Positions 22,833 to 29,686 of a stretch of DNA of 64,000 nucleotides are shown one piece after another (position 1 is the first letter of the stretch; every line of letters begins with the position of its first letter). This DNA comes from Lutibacter sp. GTDB lineage: Bacteria; Bacteroidota; Bacteroidia; Flavobacteriales; Flavobacteriaceae. Where the stretch lies: the NCBI RefSeq assembly GCF_013139515.1, contig NZ_WTAR01000030.1, positions 1 through 64,000 of the forward strand, written 5' to 3'. Both the position numbers and the translations under genes were made by a program. The notes under the pieces were generated by a model that had not been told where the DNA came from, searched no databases, and saw only the letters and a list, made by a program, of their open reading frames with translations.

Positions 22833-23053
22833 AAAAACCAGATGTTTATAATATAAAAAACAACTACTTGAGAAGGGGATTATTGATACTTTTATTTATA
22901 CCGATAACTATATTTATATTATTCTTCTTTTCATTAGAATTATTAATTGATCTTTTTAAAGATTTTTGGGGCAATGTTAAATATATTTATATTTATGAAT
23001 TCAAAGGTAATTATATTTATAATATAGAGGAGTGTTGGAAATGGAGAAAATAA
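22829..23053 (+). CDS. 74-aa membrane protein
   Basis: The ATG at 22829 (MKKPDVYNIKNNYLRRGLLI) is preferred to the track start. A transmembrane helix LLILLFIPITIFILFFFSLE follows a basic N-terminus, with a Tyr-rich tail. One of a run of small membrane proteins here. Confidence 0.6.
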   Translation: MKKPDVYNIKNNYLRRGLLILLFIPITIFILFFFSLELLIDLFKDFWGNVKYIYIYEFKGNYIYNIEECWKWRK

Positions 23054-23154
23054 CAATATATGAATGGAGTTGGCAAAATAAAGATAATACACTTCAAGAT
23101 AAAACTTTTAAAATAATAAAAGATGCAAACAAAAAAGGAACAAAAACCGTATGA
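23041..23154 (+). CDS. 37-aa hypothetical peptide
   Basis: MEKITIYEWSWQNKDNTLQD, ending KKGTKTV. Its ends overlap both neighbours, as usual in this operon. Function unknown. Confidence 0.45.
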   Translation: MEKITIYEWSWQNKDNTLQDKTFKIIKDANKKGTKTV

Positions 23155-23324
23155 TTCCTATTTCTTATATCCCTCTTGCAATAATAGGGGCAATAGTTGG
23201 TGTTTTGATCATTGCTGGATTCCTCTCAAGAAAACCCATTTCCAAATTAAATCTTTTTGAAAAAATGATCACTGATTATGCAAGTTGTGGCATAGATAAA
23301 GATGGGAACCCTACCTTCAAGTAA
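23151..23324 (+). CDS. 57-aa membrane protein
   Basis: MIPISYIPLAIIGAIVGVLI then IAGFLSRKPISKLN: a single N-terminal transmembrane helix and a short soluble tail. ATGA overlap with the preceding ORF. Function unknown. Confidence 0.55.
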   Translation: MIPISYIPLAIIGAIVGVLIIAGFLSRKPISKLNLFEKMITDYASCGIDKDGNPTFK

Positions 23325-23355
23325 AAATTGAAAAAACAATAAATAGGATATTATC

Positions 23356-23871
23356 ATGATACAAAAAGCAATTAGATTAGCTAAAGATGCCCATAGTGGA
23401 CAAGTAAGGAAATATACAAATGAACCATACATTATACATCCGTTTTCAGTTGCTGGCTTAGTTGCTTCTGTTAGTTCAGATGAAGAAATGTATTCTGCTG
23501 CAATCCTTCACGACACAGTAGAAGATACAGATGTTGATATTAAAACCATTGAAAATCTATTCGGTATTAGAGTTTCAGGAATGGTTGATGATTTAACAGA
23601 TGTCTCAGTTAAATCAGATGGTTGTCGAAAAGTAAGAAAAAAACTTGATCGGGATCATACAGAACAATCAAGCAATGAATCAAAGACTATTAAACTTGCA
23701 GACTTGATTGATAACACTAGAATGATTAGTTTGTGCGATCCAGGTTTTGCAAAGGTGTATATGGCAGAGAAAATATTAATGCTAGATATTTTAAAGGGTG
23801 GTAATGTTTATTTATATAATTTAGCTAGCAACATAGTAAGGGGATATTATGAAAATGAAACAATTGTATAG
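23356..23871 (+). CDS. HD-domain (p)ppGpp hydrolase-like protein (SpoT/MESH1 type)
   Basis: A 171-aa single-domain hydrolase. RKYTNEPYIIHPFSVAGLV (first His), AAILHDTVEDTDVD (HD motif plus ED) and SKTIKLADLIDNTRMIS (final Asp) match the hydrolase half of RelA/SpoT and of stand-alone MESH1-type enzymes. No synthetase, TGS or ACT domain is present. The likely activity is Mn-dependent removal of pyrophosphate from (p)ppGpp or a related nucleotide, which would let the phage blunt the host stringent response. Confidence 0.85.
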   Translation: MIQKAIRLAKDAHSGQVRKYTNEPYIIHPFSVAGLVASVSSDEEMYSAAILHDTVEDTDVDIKTIENLFGIRVSGMVDDLTDVSVKSDGCRKVRKKLDRDHTEQSSNESKTIKLADLIDNTRMISLCDPGFAKVYMAEKILMLDILKGGNVYLYNLASNIVRGYYENETIV

Positions 23872-24019
23872 AATATTAAAACTGTCTGAAGCAGTAGAAA
23901 TACTTGCTAGCTATACAGATAATACAATTCCAGAAGTAATTAAATCATTAAAAAGTGTTATATCAAATGAAGAATCTAAACAAATATTAAAATACCATAG
24001 AGATGATTTGGATTTATAG
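23849..24019 (+). CDS. 56-aa hypothetical protein
   Basis: MKMKQLYRILKLSEAVEILA, then IPEVIKSLKSVI and an acidic end (HRDDLDL). It has an AAGGGG ribosome site and overlaps the end of the hydrolase gene. Absent from the track. Function unknown. Confidence 0.6.
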   Translation: MKMKQLYRILKLSEAVEILASYTDNTIPEVIKSLKSVISNEESKQILKYHRDDLDL

Positions 24020-24027
24020 GAAATAAC

Positions 24028-24234
24028 ATGAATAAAGAAGAAACTAGAAAAAATAATATCAACTTTATATTAGATCGCTTCCAAGATCTTTATGATGATA
24101 AGGAAGAACGTGCTAAAAAAATCATGAATTATTTCAGTATAAATAAATTTTACTTGATTGCTATTAATTTTTACGTTGAAGCTGGAATGAGAAAAAGATT
24201 AGTTGAAACAATAAGAGATAGTGAGAGGTGTTAA
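24028..24234 (+). CDS. Hypothetical helical protein
   Basis: A 68-aa protein, MNKEETRKNNINFILDRFQD, ending LVETIRDSERC. Charged and helical; no known motif. Confidence 0.6.
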   Translation: MNKEETRKNNINFILDRFQDLYDDKEERAKKIMNYFSINKFYLIAINFYVEAGMRKRLVETIRDSERC

Positions 24235-24260
24235 ATTTAACAAATATTAGGAGATTTGAT

Positions 24261-24503
24261 ATGGAATTGTTTATTTTTTGGATTATTTTTGGATGCATGA
24301 CAGGTTTTTTCGCAAGTATGAGGGGTAGAAATTGGTTTGGTTGGGGAATATTTGGGTTTTGTTTGCCAATTGTTGCTATCCCAATGGTATTTATTCTTAG
24401 TAAAAAGTATGAAAATTTGGATGATATGATTAAATGTAAATCATGTGCTGAATGGATTAAGGCTGAAGCTAATAAATGCAAGTTTTGTCGTAGTGATGTG
24501 TAA
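24261..24503 (+). CDS. Membrane protein with C-terminal zinc ribbon
   Basis: An 80-aa protein; the ATG at 24261 follows TAGGAG. Two hydrophobic helices (FIFWIIFGCMTGFFASM and WGIFGFCLPIVAIPMVF) are followed by a cytoplasmic four-Cys ribbon, KCKSCAEWIKAEANKCKFCR. This bacterial-type architecture (TM pair plus CxxC ribbon) is known from uncharacterised small membrane proteins. Confidence 0.7.
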   Translation: MELFIFWIIFGCMTGFFASMRGRNWFGWGIFGFCLPIVAIPMVFILSKKYENLDDMIKCKSCAEWIKAEANKCKFCRSDV

Positions 24504-24514
24504 TTGTTTAATAT

Positions 24515-24541
24515 TAAAGTATTTTAAATATCTACCGATAA
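24515..24541 (+). promoter_or_regulatory. Sigma28 (FliA)-type promoter
   Basis: TAAAGTAT, 11-base spacer, ACCGATAA: 14 of 16 consensus positions. It is 18 bases upstream of the ATG of the second small HTH gene, with GGAGG in between, the same promoter-RBS-HTH arrangement as at 16065. Confidence 0.75.
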
Positions 24542-24559
24542 GATATACATGGAGGATAA

Positions 24560-24733
24560 ATGTCACCAGAAGAATTTGAAAATATTCGTAAAGATTTAGG
24601 ATGGACTAAGCGTAAATTAGCTTATAAATTAGGCATTACTGAAGGTAAAATATACAATTATTTAAATGGTACTACGAAAGCAATACCAAGACCTATACAA
24701 ATATTAATGAGAATATACCATGAAAATTTTTAA
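24560..24733 (+). CDS. Small HTH regulator, paralogue of 16111
   Basis: A 57-aa protein missing from the ORF track: MSPEEFENIRKDLGWTKRKL, then AYKLGITEGKIYNYLNGTT. It shares the GWTKR..A.KLGI.E core with the 16111 protein and has the same type of promoter. Probably a Cro-like DNA-binding protein; targets unknown. Confidence 0.75.
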   Translation: MSPEEFENIRKDLGWTKRKLAYKLGITEGKIYNYLNGTTKAIPRPIQILMRIYHENF

Positions 24734-24757
24734 AAATAAATACGGAAGGGTATAAAT

Positions 24758-26110
24758 ATGGAAGAAGAAAGACAAATTGAAAGGATAACAGGGGTTTATC
24801 TACCTGGACAAGTAATATTTAATAAAAACTTAACAATAATTGATTCTATAATATTTTGGCTGATTGATTCATTAGATAGTGCAAAAACAAACTGTTATGC
24901 TTCTAATGGGTATATTGCTAAAAGATTAAATATAAGTGAATCTAAAGTTTCAAGAGGAATTTCAAGATTGGTAGAGTTAGGGTACATTGAACAAGTAAGC
25001 TTTGATGGTAGAAAGAGGGTAATAAAGGTAATTCACAGTTATATGGAAAAGTATAAAAATCTTGTCGATGAATATAACTGCCTAACACAATCGTCCTACT
25101 CTGCCTCTCACGATCAGCCCAGGCAGCCTAACACGATCAGCCCAGTAGAAGTAAATAAGATTAATGAAATAAATGATGTAAATAATTCTTCTAAAGAAGA
25201 ATATACATCTTTAGACAGCAAAGATGATAATTTAAGTTTAAATGAAAAGAAACAATATATAAAAAAACATAAAAGAAGTTTAATAAGAAATTATTCATCT
25301 GAAGATAATAAAAGATCTAAGTTTAAAGAATCTTTAAAGAGCAATACTAAAACTTTAACTAAGAAAATAAAAGTAAATTTATCTAAAGACAATACAACTA
25401 TTGTGTCTCATTGGAATAACTTAGGTTTAAGACAACATAATTTAAACAACCCTACTAAGACTTTAGATAGGATTAATAATACTTTAGATAAATTAAACAA
25501 AGGTACTATGTTTAGTGAAACAAAGATTGAAAATAATAATAAATTTACTAAGCAGGAAATAATAGAGGCTATAACAAACTTTAGTTTAATGGCATTATCA
25601 CCAGATTATCAACCAGTAAGTGGTGGTTTTAAAGATAGATTAAAAAAACTCAGCTTAGATCAATTCATTTATAATGCTTTTGGTAGTGATAATATGAAAT
25701 CCCTATTTCTTGATTGTTTGAAAACCCCACAACTTTTAAAACAGTCATCAAGAACATTTTCAGATGATAACCCTGAATTAACAAAAGCCATTAAGCATAT
25801 CTACAATGAAAAAATTCTTGGGAGTATTAAATCTATTGAGTGGGATTCTTCAGATGAAAACAAATTTATCAAGGCATCAAAAGGATTATGGCAATTCTTT
25901 GAAGATAATAAATCTAAAGTTGACCACTACATTGTTGGATCATATGGAACAAGAGAAATTGGCATGGCAACAATACTATTAGAATCTGTAATACATTCAG
26001 TTGGTGAAGATCAATTTGAAATAATAACTCCAGGTTTTTTAAGAACAAGTTTGACATTTAGCCATAGATTACCATCCTACTGTTTTAGGGAAGGGATTAT
26101 AAATGAATAA
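24758..26110 (+). CDS. Winged-helix phage replication/initiator-type protein
   Basis: A 450-aa protein. The N-terminus (about 25-95) is a MarR/DnaD-type winged helix: YASNGYIAKRLNISESKVSR, then GISRLVELGYIEQV, as in phage replication initiators that load helicase. A long polar, Ser/Lys/Asn-rich linker (about 110-260) follows, then a folded C-terminal part. It may recognise the origin and recruit the DnaB-like helicase; this is inference from domain layout. Confidence 0.65.
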   Translation: MEEERQIERITGVYLPGQVIFNKNLTIIDSIIFWLIDSLDSAKTNCYASNGYIAKRLNISESKVSRGISRLVELGYIEQVSFDGRKRVIKVIHSYMEKYKNLVDEYNCLTQSSYSASHDQPRQPNTISPVEVNKINEINDVNNSSKEEYTSLDSKDDNLSLNEKKQYIKKHKRSLIRNYSSEDNKRSKFKESLKSNTKTLTKKIKVNLSKDNTTIVSHWNNLGLRQHNLNNPTKTLDRINNTLDKLNKGTMFSETKIENNNKFTKQEIIEAITNFSLMALSPDYQPVSGGFKDRLKKLSLDQFIYNAFGSDNMKSLFLDCLKTPQLLKQSSRTFSDDNPELTKAIKHIYNEKILGSIKSIEWDSSDENKFIKASKGLWQFFEDNKSKVDHYIVGSYGTREIGMATILLESVIHSVGEDQFEIITPGFLRTSLTFSHRLPSYCFREGIINE

Positions 26111-26276
26111 AGACAAGGTAATAAATGAATATCAAAAAATCATAAATGAAATAGATGATTTGTTTGAATATAGGTATAATCATTATGATAAAAAAGAATT
26201 ACAAACAATAATCCATTTTAAATTAGATAAATTAACTAAACAATTGGGGAAAATCAATGAAGAAAGCAAAATGTAA
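26103..26276 (+). CDS. 57-aa helical protein
   Basis: MNKDKVINEYQKIINEIDDL, ending QLGKINEESKM. It starts inside the end of the initiator gene after an AAGGGA ribosome site. Function unknown. Confidence 0.55.
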   Translation: MNKDKVINEYQKIINEIDDLFEYRYNHYDKKELQTIIHFKLDKLTKQLGKINEESKM

Positions 26277-26682
26277 AGTTAATACTGTTAAAACACTAAC
26301 TATGAATAAGTATTATACAATAATTAAAACAGACAATTTTGATATTGGCGGGTGGGGAGTTAAAAACTGTTTTTTTATTAAAAATGATAATTACAATACT
26401 ATTTGGGTGCCAGCATCTAATTTTAAAAAACCAGCAAAAAAACAAATAGAGATAACAAAGGATATAAAAGAATCAGATTGTACAGGTTTTTCAACCAATA
26501 AAGAAAGTGTAGTTTGCAGTATAGATAAAAAAGATATTAAAAATCTAATTAAATTTACTCACATGGCTCTTGCTCCATATATTGCTTTTGATAAAGATCA
26601 TAAAATCATGAAAATTCAAGCAGATGAAAAAAGAGAGTTATATTTAAATAATATAAAAGATATTTTAAGCAAATACAAATGA
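26257..26682 (+). CDS. Hypothetical protein
   Basis: A 141-aa basic protein, MKKAKCKVNTVKTLTMNKYY, with DNFDIGGWGVKNCFFIKNDN and a Lys-rich C-terminus. No family recognised. It overlaps the previous gene by 20 bases. Confidence 0.7.
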   Translation: MKKAKCKVNTVKTLTMNKYYTIIKTDNFDIGGWGVKNCFFIKNDNYNTIWVPASNFKKPAKKQIEITKDIKESDCTGFSTNKESVVCSIDKKDIKNLIKFTHMALAPYIAFDKDHKIMKIQADEKRELYLNNIKDILSKYK

Positions 26683-26789
26683 AAAAACCAAAGATAAGAC
26701 TTCCAATTGCTCCACCAACTAAAGTCATAAAAGACAAAAAGAAGTATAATAGAAAAAAGAAGCATATAGAGAGTGTTTTAGAAGATTAA
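26679..26789 (+). CDS. 36-aa basic peptide
   Basis: MKKPKIRLPIAPPTKVIKDK, then KKYNRKKKHIESVLED. ATGA overlap with the preceding gene. Highly basic; function unknown. Confidence 0.5.
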   Translation: MKKPKIRLPIAPPTKVIKDKKKYNRKKKHIESVLED

Positions 26790-26884
26790 AAATCTTAACA
26801 TACTTGGGCATGGAAAATATATAATCGTTGCAATTAGATGTTTGTTAGCGTTAAAATTACACTACACAGAAAGGAAAAATCACA

Positions 26885-26992
26885 ATGGGTAGCTTAACTT
26901 ATTTTCAGAGAGTAAAAGAATTAATTAGAAGTATATTATGGAGATTGTTTTTATGGTATAATGACTTATCAGAAGATAAATATTGGGAATAG
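26885..26992 (+). CDS. 35-aa peptide
   Basis: MGSLTYFQRVKELIRSILWR, ending LSEDKYWE. AAAGGA lies about 11 bases upstream of the ATG. The 95-base gap before it contains TTAACA...TATAAT with a long 19-base spacer, a weak promoter candidate. Amphipathic helix likely. Confidence 0.45.
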   Translation: MGSLTYFQRVKELIRSILWRLFLWYNDLSEDKYWE

Positions 26993-27001
26993 ATTTATTT
27001 A

Positions 27002-27064
27002 ATGGAAAATGCTCGTAGAAAGGAAAATAAAAATAATTTTAATTCTGCAAATTGGAGTGATTAA
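27002..27064 (+). CDS. 20-aa ORF, doubtful
   Basis: MENARRKENKNNFNSANWSD. No convincing ribosome site; listed only because it fills the space between two better ORFs. Confidence 0.2.
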   Translation: MENARRKENKNNFNSANWSD

Positions 27065-27067
27065 ATC

Positions 27068-27220
27068 ATGAAATTTCTATGTTATTTTAAACAGTGTAAT
27101 TGGATTCATATTATAAATGTGAGAAAGCCAGATATTTATAGCGAACTTGTTAGAGATACTGGTTTATATCAATGTTCTAGATGTAAAACTATTAGTGTTG
27201 GTGCTTATCAAAAAAAATAA
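27068..27220 (+). CDS. 50-aa zinc-knuckle protein
   Basis: MKFLCYFKQCNWIHIINVRK, then GLYQCSRCKTISVGAYQK. C..C plus CSRC ligands resemble a small family of phage proteins with CxxxxC...CxxC. Missing from the track. Function unknown. Confidence 0.6.
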   Translation: MKFLCYFKQCNWIHIINVRKPDIYSELVRDTGLYQCSRCKTISVGAYQKK

Positions 27221-27230
27221 GGGGTATTAC

Positions 27231-27521
27231 ATGATAAAATTATTATATAATAAATATCAAAATTTAATGAAAAACAAAAAAGTAAGTAAATCTGAAGAAG
27301 TAAGAAATAATTTGGAAAGATTAGATAAACAAGAAAAAAGATGTGATGAAGTATTAATTCATCGTAGAGAAAATATGACTAGTAAATTGTGTCCTTTGAA
27401 TCAAAAACATATTCCAATTGGTAAATGTTTTGAAGATTGCATACATTTTAGCAAAGGTCATGTATTTGAATTTGATAATAATTATTATATAAGAAATCCA
27501 GCGTGTAAATTATGGAGATAA
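27231..27521 (+). CDS. Hypothetical Cys-containing protein
   Basis: A 96-aa protein; the ATG at 27231 after AGGGGTATTAC is chosen over the track start. The C-terminal part (KLCPLNQKHIPIGKCFEDCI, NPACKLWR) has four Cys, typical of short iron- or zinc-binding phage proteins. Confidence 0.65.
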   Translation: MIKLLYNKYQNLMKNKKVSKSEEVRNNLERLDKQEKRCDEVLIHRRENMTSKLCPLNQKHIPIGKCFEDCIHFSKGHVFEFDNNYYIRNPACKLWR

Positions 27522-27697
27522 ATGAAGTAGATATAATTTGTAATAGAATTGAATTAGGTATAGATACAAGTATTGATCGTTTAAAATTAATTAATTTAAT
27601 TAAGGTACTAGAAATTAAACCTTTCATGTATAATGTCGATAATGATTTTAATATTAAAAGGAAATTAATTGAATACAAAGAAGAAAATAAAAATTGA
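27512..27697 (+). CDS. Hypothetical protein
   Basis: A 61-aa acidic protein, MEINEVDIICNRIELGIDTS, ending KLIEYKEENKN. No motif; overlaps both neighbours. Confidence 0.55.
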   Translation: MEINEVDIICNRIELGIDTSIDRLKLINLIKVLEIKPFMYNVDNDFNIKRKLIEYKEENKN

Positions 27698-27881
27698 ATG
27701 TCCATTTTGTCACTTATCATTTAATTCATACAAATCTAGTTATTACACTTGCAGCAATTGTTTAGTAACTTATAAAAATGATGATTCTAAGAAAATTACT
27801 GTAAAACAAATTAAACTGCCTAGAATGTATAATACTCCAATTATTTGTGATTTAGAATATGAGGGTAAGATGGAATGGTAA
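27669..27881 (+). CDS. Zinc-ribbon protein with TTG start
   Basis: A 70-aa protein from a TTG after AGGA. KIECPFCHLSFNSYKSSYYT and CSNCLVTYKN form a four-Cys zinc ribbon. Its stop lies just before a short repeat block. Function unknown. Confidence 0.55.
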   Translation: MNTKKKIKIECPFCHLSFNSYKSSYYTCSNCLVTYKNDDSKKITVKQIKLPRMYNTPIICDLEYEGKMEW

Positions 27882-27930
27882 AAAAAAGCCACACACTTTC
27901 AGTTATTAGAAAAAAGCCACACTGATTTTA
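27882..27930 (+). repeat. Direct repeat pair related to the 28.7-kb array
   Basis: Two copies of AAAAAGCCACAC spaced 28 bases apart, the first followed by ACTTTCAGTTATTAG. The stretch ACACTTTCAGTTATTAGAAA recurs in the 30-base array at 28711-28803, so the two clusters, 0.8 kb apart, bracket the end of the rightward early region. Confidence 0.7.
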
Positions 27931-27945
27931 TTATAAAGGATGATA

Positions 27946-28152
27946 ATGAATAAACTTGAGAAGAACTACAAAGAACTTGTTCGTGATATGAAAAAAATAT
28001 ATTCTGAAATTAATTATTTAGATAGTAATAATATAGAAATACGATATAATGATGATGATATGGTTTTAATTAGTGGTAGGCGATTGAATGAATTATATCA
28101 ACTTGTATTTAATTCATTAGAAAGTAAAGGGTTATCTTTTCCAAGTGATTGA
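27946..28152 (+). CDS. Hypothetical protein, last early rightward gene
   Basis: A 68-aa protein; the ATG at 27946 fits AAGGATG better than 27940. MNKLEKNYKELVRDMKKIYS, ending ESKGLSFPSD. It converges with the leftward gene at 28132, overlapping by 21 bases at the 3' ends. Confidence 0.6.
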   Translation: MNKLEKNYKELVRDMKKIYSEINYLDSNNIEIRYNDDDMVLISGRRLNELYQLVFNSLESKGLSFPSD

Positions 28153-28332
28153 AAAGCTTTTAAACTTGTTTTGTAATACTTTCCTAATTCGTTGTTCTTC
28201 ATTACTGCAAGAAGATATTCCATAATCATTGACAAGCCAAACAGTTAATTTCATGTTTGGCTTGTCAATATCAATCTTTGCTCTAGGTATTTTACAACCT
28301 TTATAATAAATACATTCGTTTTTATATTCCAT
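28132..28332 (-). CDS. Hypothetical protein under a sigma28-type promoter
   Basis: A 66-aa basic protein, MEYKNECIYYKGCKIPRAKI, then PNMKLTVWLVNDYGISSCSN. The sigma28-type promoter ends 9 bases upstream of the ATG, so the mRNA would be nearly leaderless; no ribosome site is visible. A perfect 16-bp inverted repeat lies inside the coding region. Four Cys may bind metal. Function unknown. Confidence 0.6.
   Translation of the reverse strand: MEYKNECIYYKGCKIPRAKIDIDKPNMKLTVWLVNDYGISSCSNEEQRIRKVLQNKFKSFSITWKR
28228..28269. repeat. Perfect 16-bp inverted repeat inside a gene
   Basis: ATTGACAAGCCAAACA and its exact complement TGTTTGGCTTGTCAAT are separated by 10 bases. No T-run follows in either direction. 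Such a long perfect palindrome inside 200 bases of coding DNA is unlikely by chance and suggests an RNA hairpin or protein-binding site. Confidence 0.9.
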
Positions 28333-28340
28333 GTATTTAC

Positions 28341-28367
28341 TTATCGGTTTTTTATAGTGAAGGTTTA
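28341..28367 (-). promoter_or_regulatory. Sigma28 (FliA)-type promoter, leftward
   Basis: Minus strand: TAAACCTT, 11-base spacer, ACCGATAA. It is the only minus-strand copy found and lies directly upstream of the leftward 28132 gene, the orientation expected of a real promoter. Confidence 0.65.
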
Positions 28368-28368
28368 A

Positions 28369-28542
28369 TTATTCCTTTTGTTGTTGTTCAAATTCAATAA
28401 ATTCAAATAGTAAAGTATAACACTTAGGACATTTCCCACTATAACCTTTTTCTTTCCTTGTAAAGTCAATTGTTAGTTCTGGATTGATAATAAAAACATC
28501 CTCTTGGCATTCCCAACACCATATTACAACATTTGTTTTCAT
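28369..28542 (-). CDS. 57-aa zinc-ribbon protein
   Basis: MKTNVVIWCWECQEDVFIIN, then GKCPKCYTLLFEFIEFEQQQ. CWEC...CPKC is a classic four-Cys ribbon. The ORF is not in the track but has a strong AAGGGG ribosome site. Function unknown. Confidence 0.65.
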   Translation of the reverse strand: MKTNVVIWCWECQEDVFIINPELTIDFTRKEKGYSGKCPKCYTLLFEFIEFEQQQKE

Positions 28543-28550
28543 AATTCCCC

Positions 28551-28760
28551 TTATGTTAGTTTGCTTAATATTTCAAGAACAAGAATTTGTTTTTCAATAA
28601 TTAAATCTCTTATATTGAGAGTGTCATCACTTTTTTGTTTAAAAATATCAATTTGTTTTTCTAAATCTTGAATTATGTTTTCCTGAATGACTAATTTAAA
28701 TTTAGAACAGTTTAAAAAATCCTTACAGTTGCCGTTATTAGAAAAAAAATCCTTACACTT
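28551..28760 (-). pseudogene. Open frame without start, running into the 30-base repeats
   Basis: The frame ending at 28551 reads LVIQENIIQDLEKQIDIFKQ and LIIEKQILVLEILSKLT, a plausible coiled coil. Upstream it enters the repeats (CKDFFSNNGNCKDFLN) and meets a stop in the middle unit, with no ATG, GTG or TTG. It looks like the C-terminal end of a gene whose start has been lost to repeat expansion. Confidence 0.35.
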
Positions 28761-28803
28761 TCAGTTATTAGAAAAAAAATCCGTACAGTTGCCGTTATTA
28801 GGG
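28711..28803. repeat. Three tandem 30-bp iteron-like repeats
   Basis: Units begin at 28721, 28751 and 28781 with exact 30-base period: CCTTACAGTTGCCGTTATTA, CCTTACACTTTCAGTTATTA and CCGTACAGTTGCCGTTATTA, each joined by GAAAAAAAAT. No spacer variation or cas genes, so not CRISPR. They border a non-coding region and look like iterons or regulator sites. Confidence 0.85.
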
Positions 28804-29326
28804 AGATAAGATTTAGTTCTTGTTTTCCTTTTTTTACGTTTTACGGATGTATAGTAAATTAAAAAATTTCCAGGCCGTATAGGTAGTTCTACCTACAAAA
28901 AGCACTTTTTCTGTAATATCAATGGTTTATGTCTTATCATCTTTTAACCCTTGAAAATGCCATTAAATCCCCTTGTAACGTTCTGTTAAATAATTTCTAT
29001 TGCCTAGTATTTAAAAAAGTTAAAGGCTGTTAGTGGAAAAATTAAACAGTGAAAAACACTATACAAAATCATAGTTCTACCTATTGTATCGGACAAAAAA
29101 AACACCATGCAAAATCAACCCTTGTTAAATAGCCTTAATTTCACTTGTAAAGCCTTTTTAAAAGATCAGCTTGTTTTAGTATACTATGAACTAATTGAGC
29201 TTATAACGGTTAAAATCTAACCCTTTAAACTATGTATATTATGCTGAGTAGATTAAAATTAACATTTTATAAGCTTTTTTAAAAATTCAATTACTAATTA
29301 ATTAAACCATCAAAAATGCCTATAAC
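28804..29326. other. Non-coding region with palindromic half-sites
   Basis: No gene is seen in this 0.5 kb. It holds the perfect palindrome TAGGTAG-TT-CTACCTA (28880-28895), a partial copy TAGTTCTACCTA (29072-29083), and degenerate repeats around AACCCTTG...CTTGTAA. With the adjacent 30-bp repeats it could be a replication or control region of the 28-34 kb module. Confidence 0.55.
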
Positions 29327-29327
29327 G

Positions 29328-29366
29328 CAAAAAAAGGCTATTAACTCAATTAAGAGTTAATAGCCT
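29328..29366 (-). terminator. Strong rho-independent terminator, leftward
   Basis: AGGCTATTAACTC and GAGTTAATAGCCT form a perfect 13-bp stem with a 6-base loop; in the leftward sense it is followed by a run of seven T. It ends the leftward AAA/DUF932 operon. Confidence 0.85.
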
Positions 29367-29386
29367 GTGAGTGCATGTTTTATAAA

Positions 29387-29659
29387 TTAAATAAATGTCA
29401 TCTTGCACATAGTGCCGCAATCACTAATATTAATGCCGATAGCAGAATTATTAGACACACCTATAATTCCATCAAATATACTATTTCCATCAGTTCTCAT
29501 ACATTCGGACAAATCCCATAAGATATGTTTTTCTGGCGTTTTATCTTCATCAGGCATTATATAAGTTATTTCTTCATAATTATCAGCGTTTGACATCGCT
29601 TCTTTTCGCCAGTCTTCAGGCAACTCATAAAAATTTACAAGCTCTTTATCATAGTTCAT
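29387..29659 (-). CDS. Hypothetical acidic protein of the AAA module
   Basis: A 90-aa protein, MNYDKELVNFYELPEDWRKE, with a C-terminal GVSNNSAIGINISDCGTMCK. It is the last gene of the leftward module, between the AAA ATPase and the terminator. No family recognised; acidic pI could suit a regulator or inhibitor. Confidence 0.7.
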   Translation of the reverse strand: MNYDKELVNFYELPEDWRKEAMSNADNYEEITYIMPDEDKTPEKHILWDLSECMRTDGNSIFDGIIGVSNNSAIGINISDCGTMCKMTFI

Positions 29660-29686
29660 GATTACACCTTTTTAAGTTAAATTTTA

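Noticed and set aside
22893-22925. ACCGATAA at about 22907 as a sigma28-type promoter
   Set aside because: It is inside a coding region and the sequence 11-12 bases upstream (tattgata-like) does not match TAAAGTTT.
28711-28803. Regular 30-bp repeats as a CRISPR array
   Set aside because: The units are tandem without unique spacers and no cas gene is near; they fit iterons or repeat expansion instead.
29328-29366. Long inverted repeat as an insertion sequence end
   Set aside because: Arms are adjacent with a 6-base loop and a T-run, so it is a terminator; no transposase is present.
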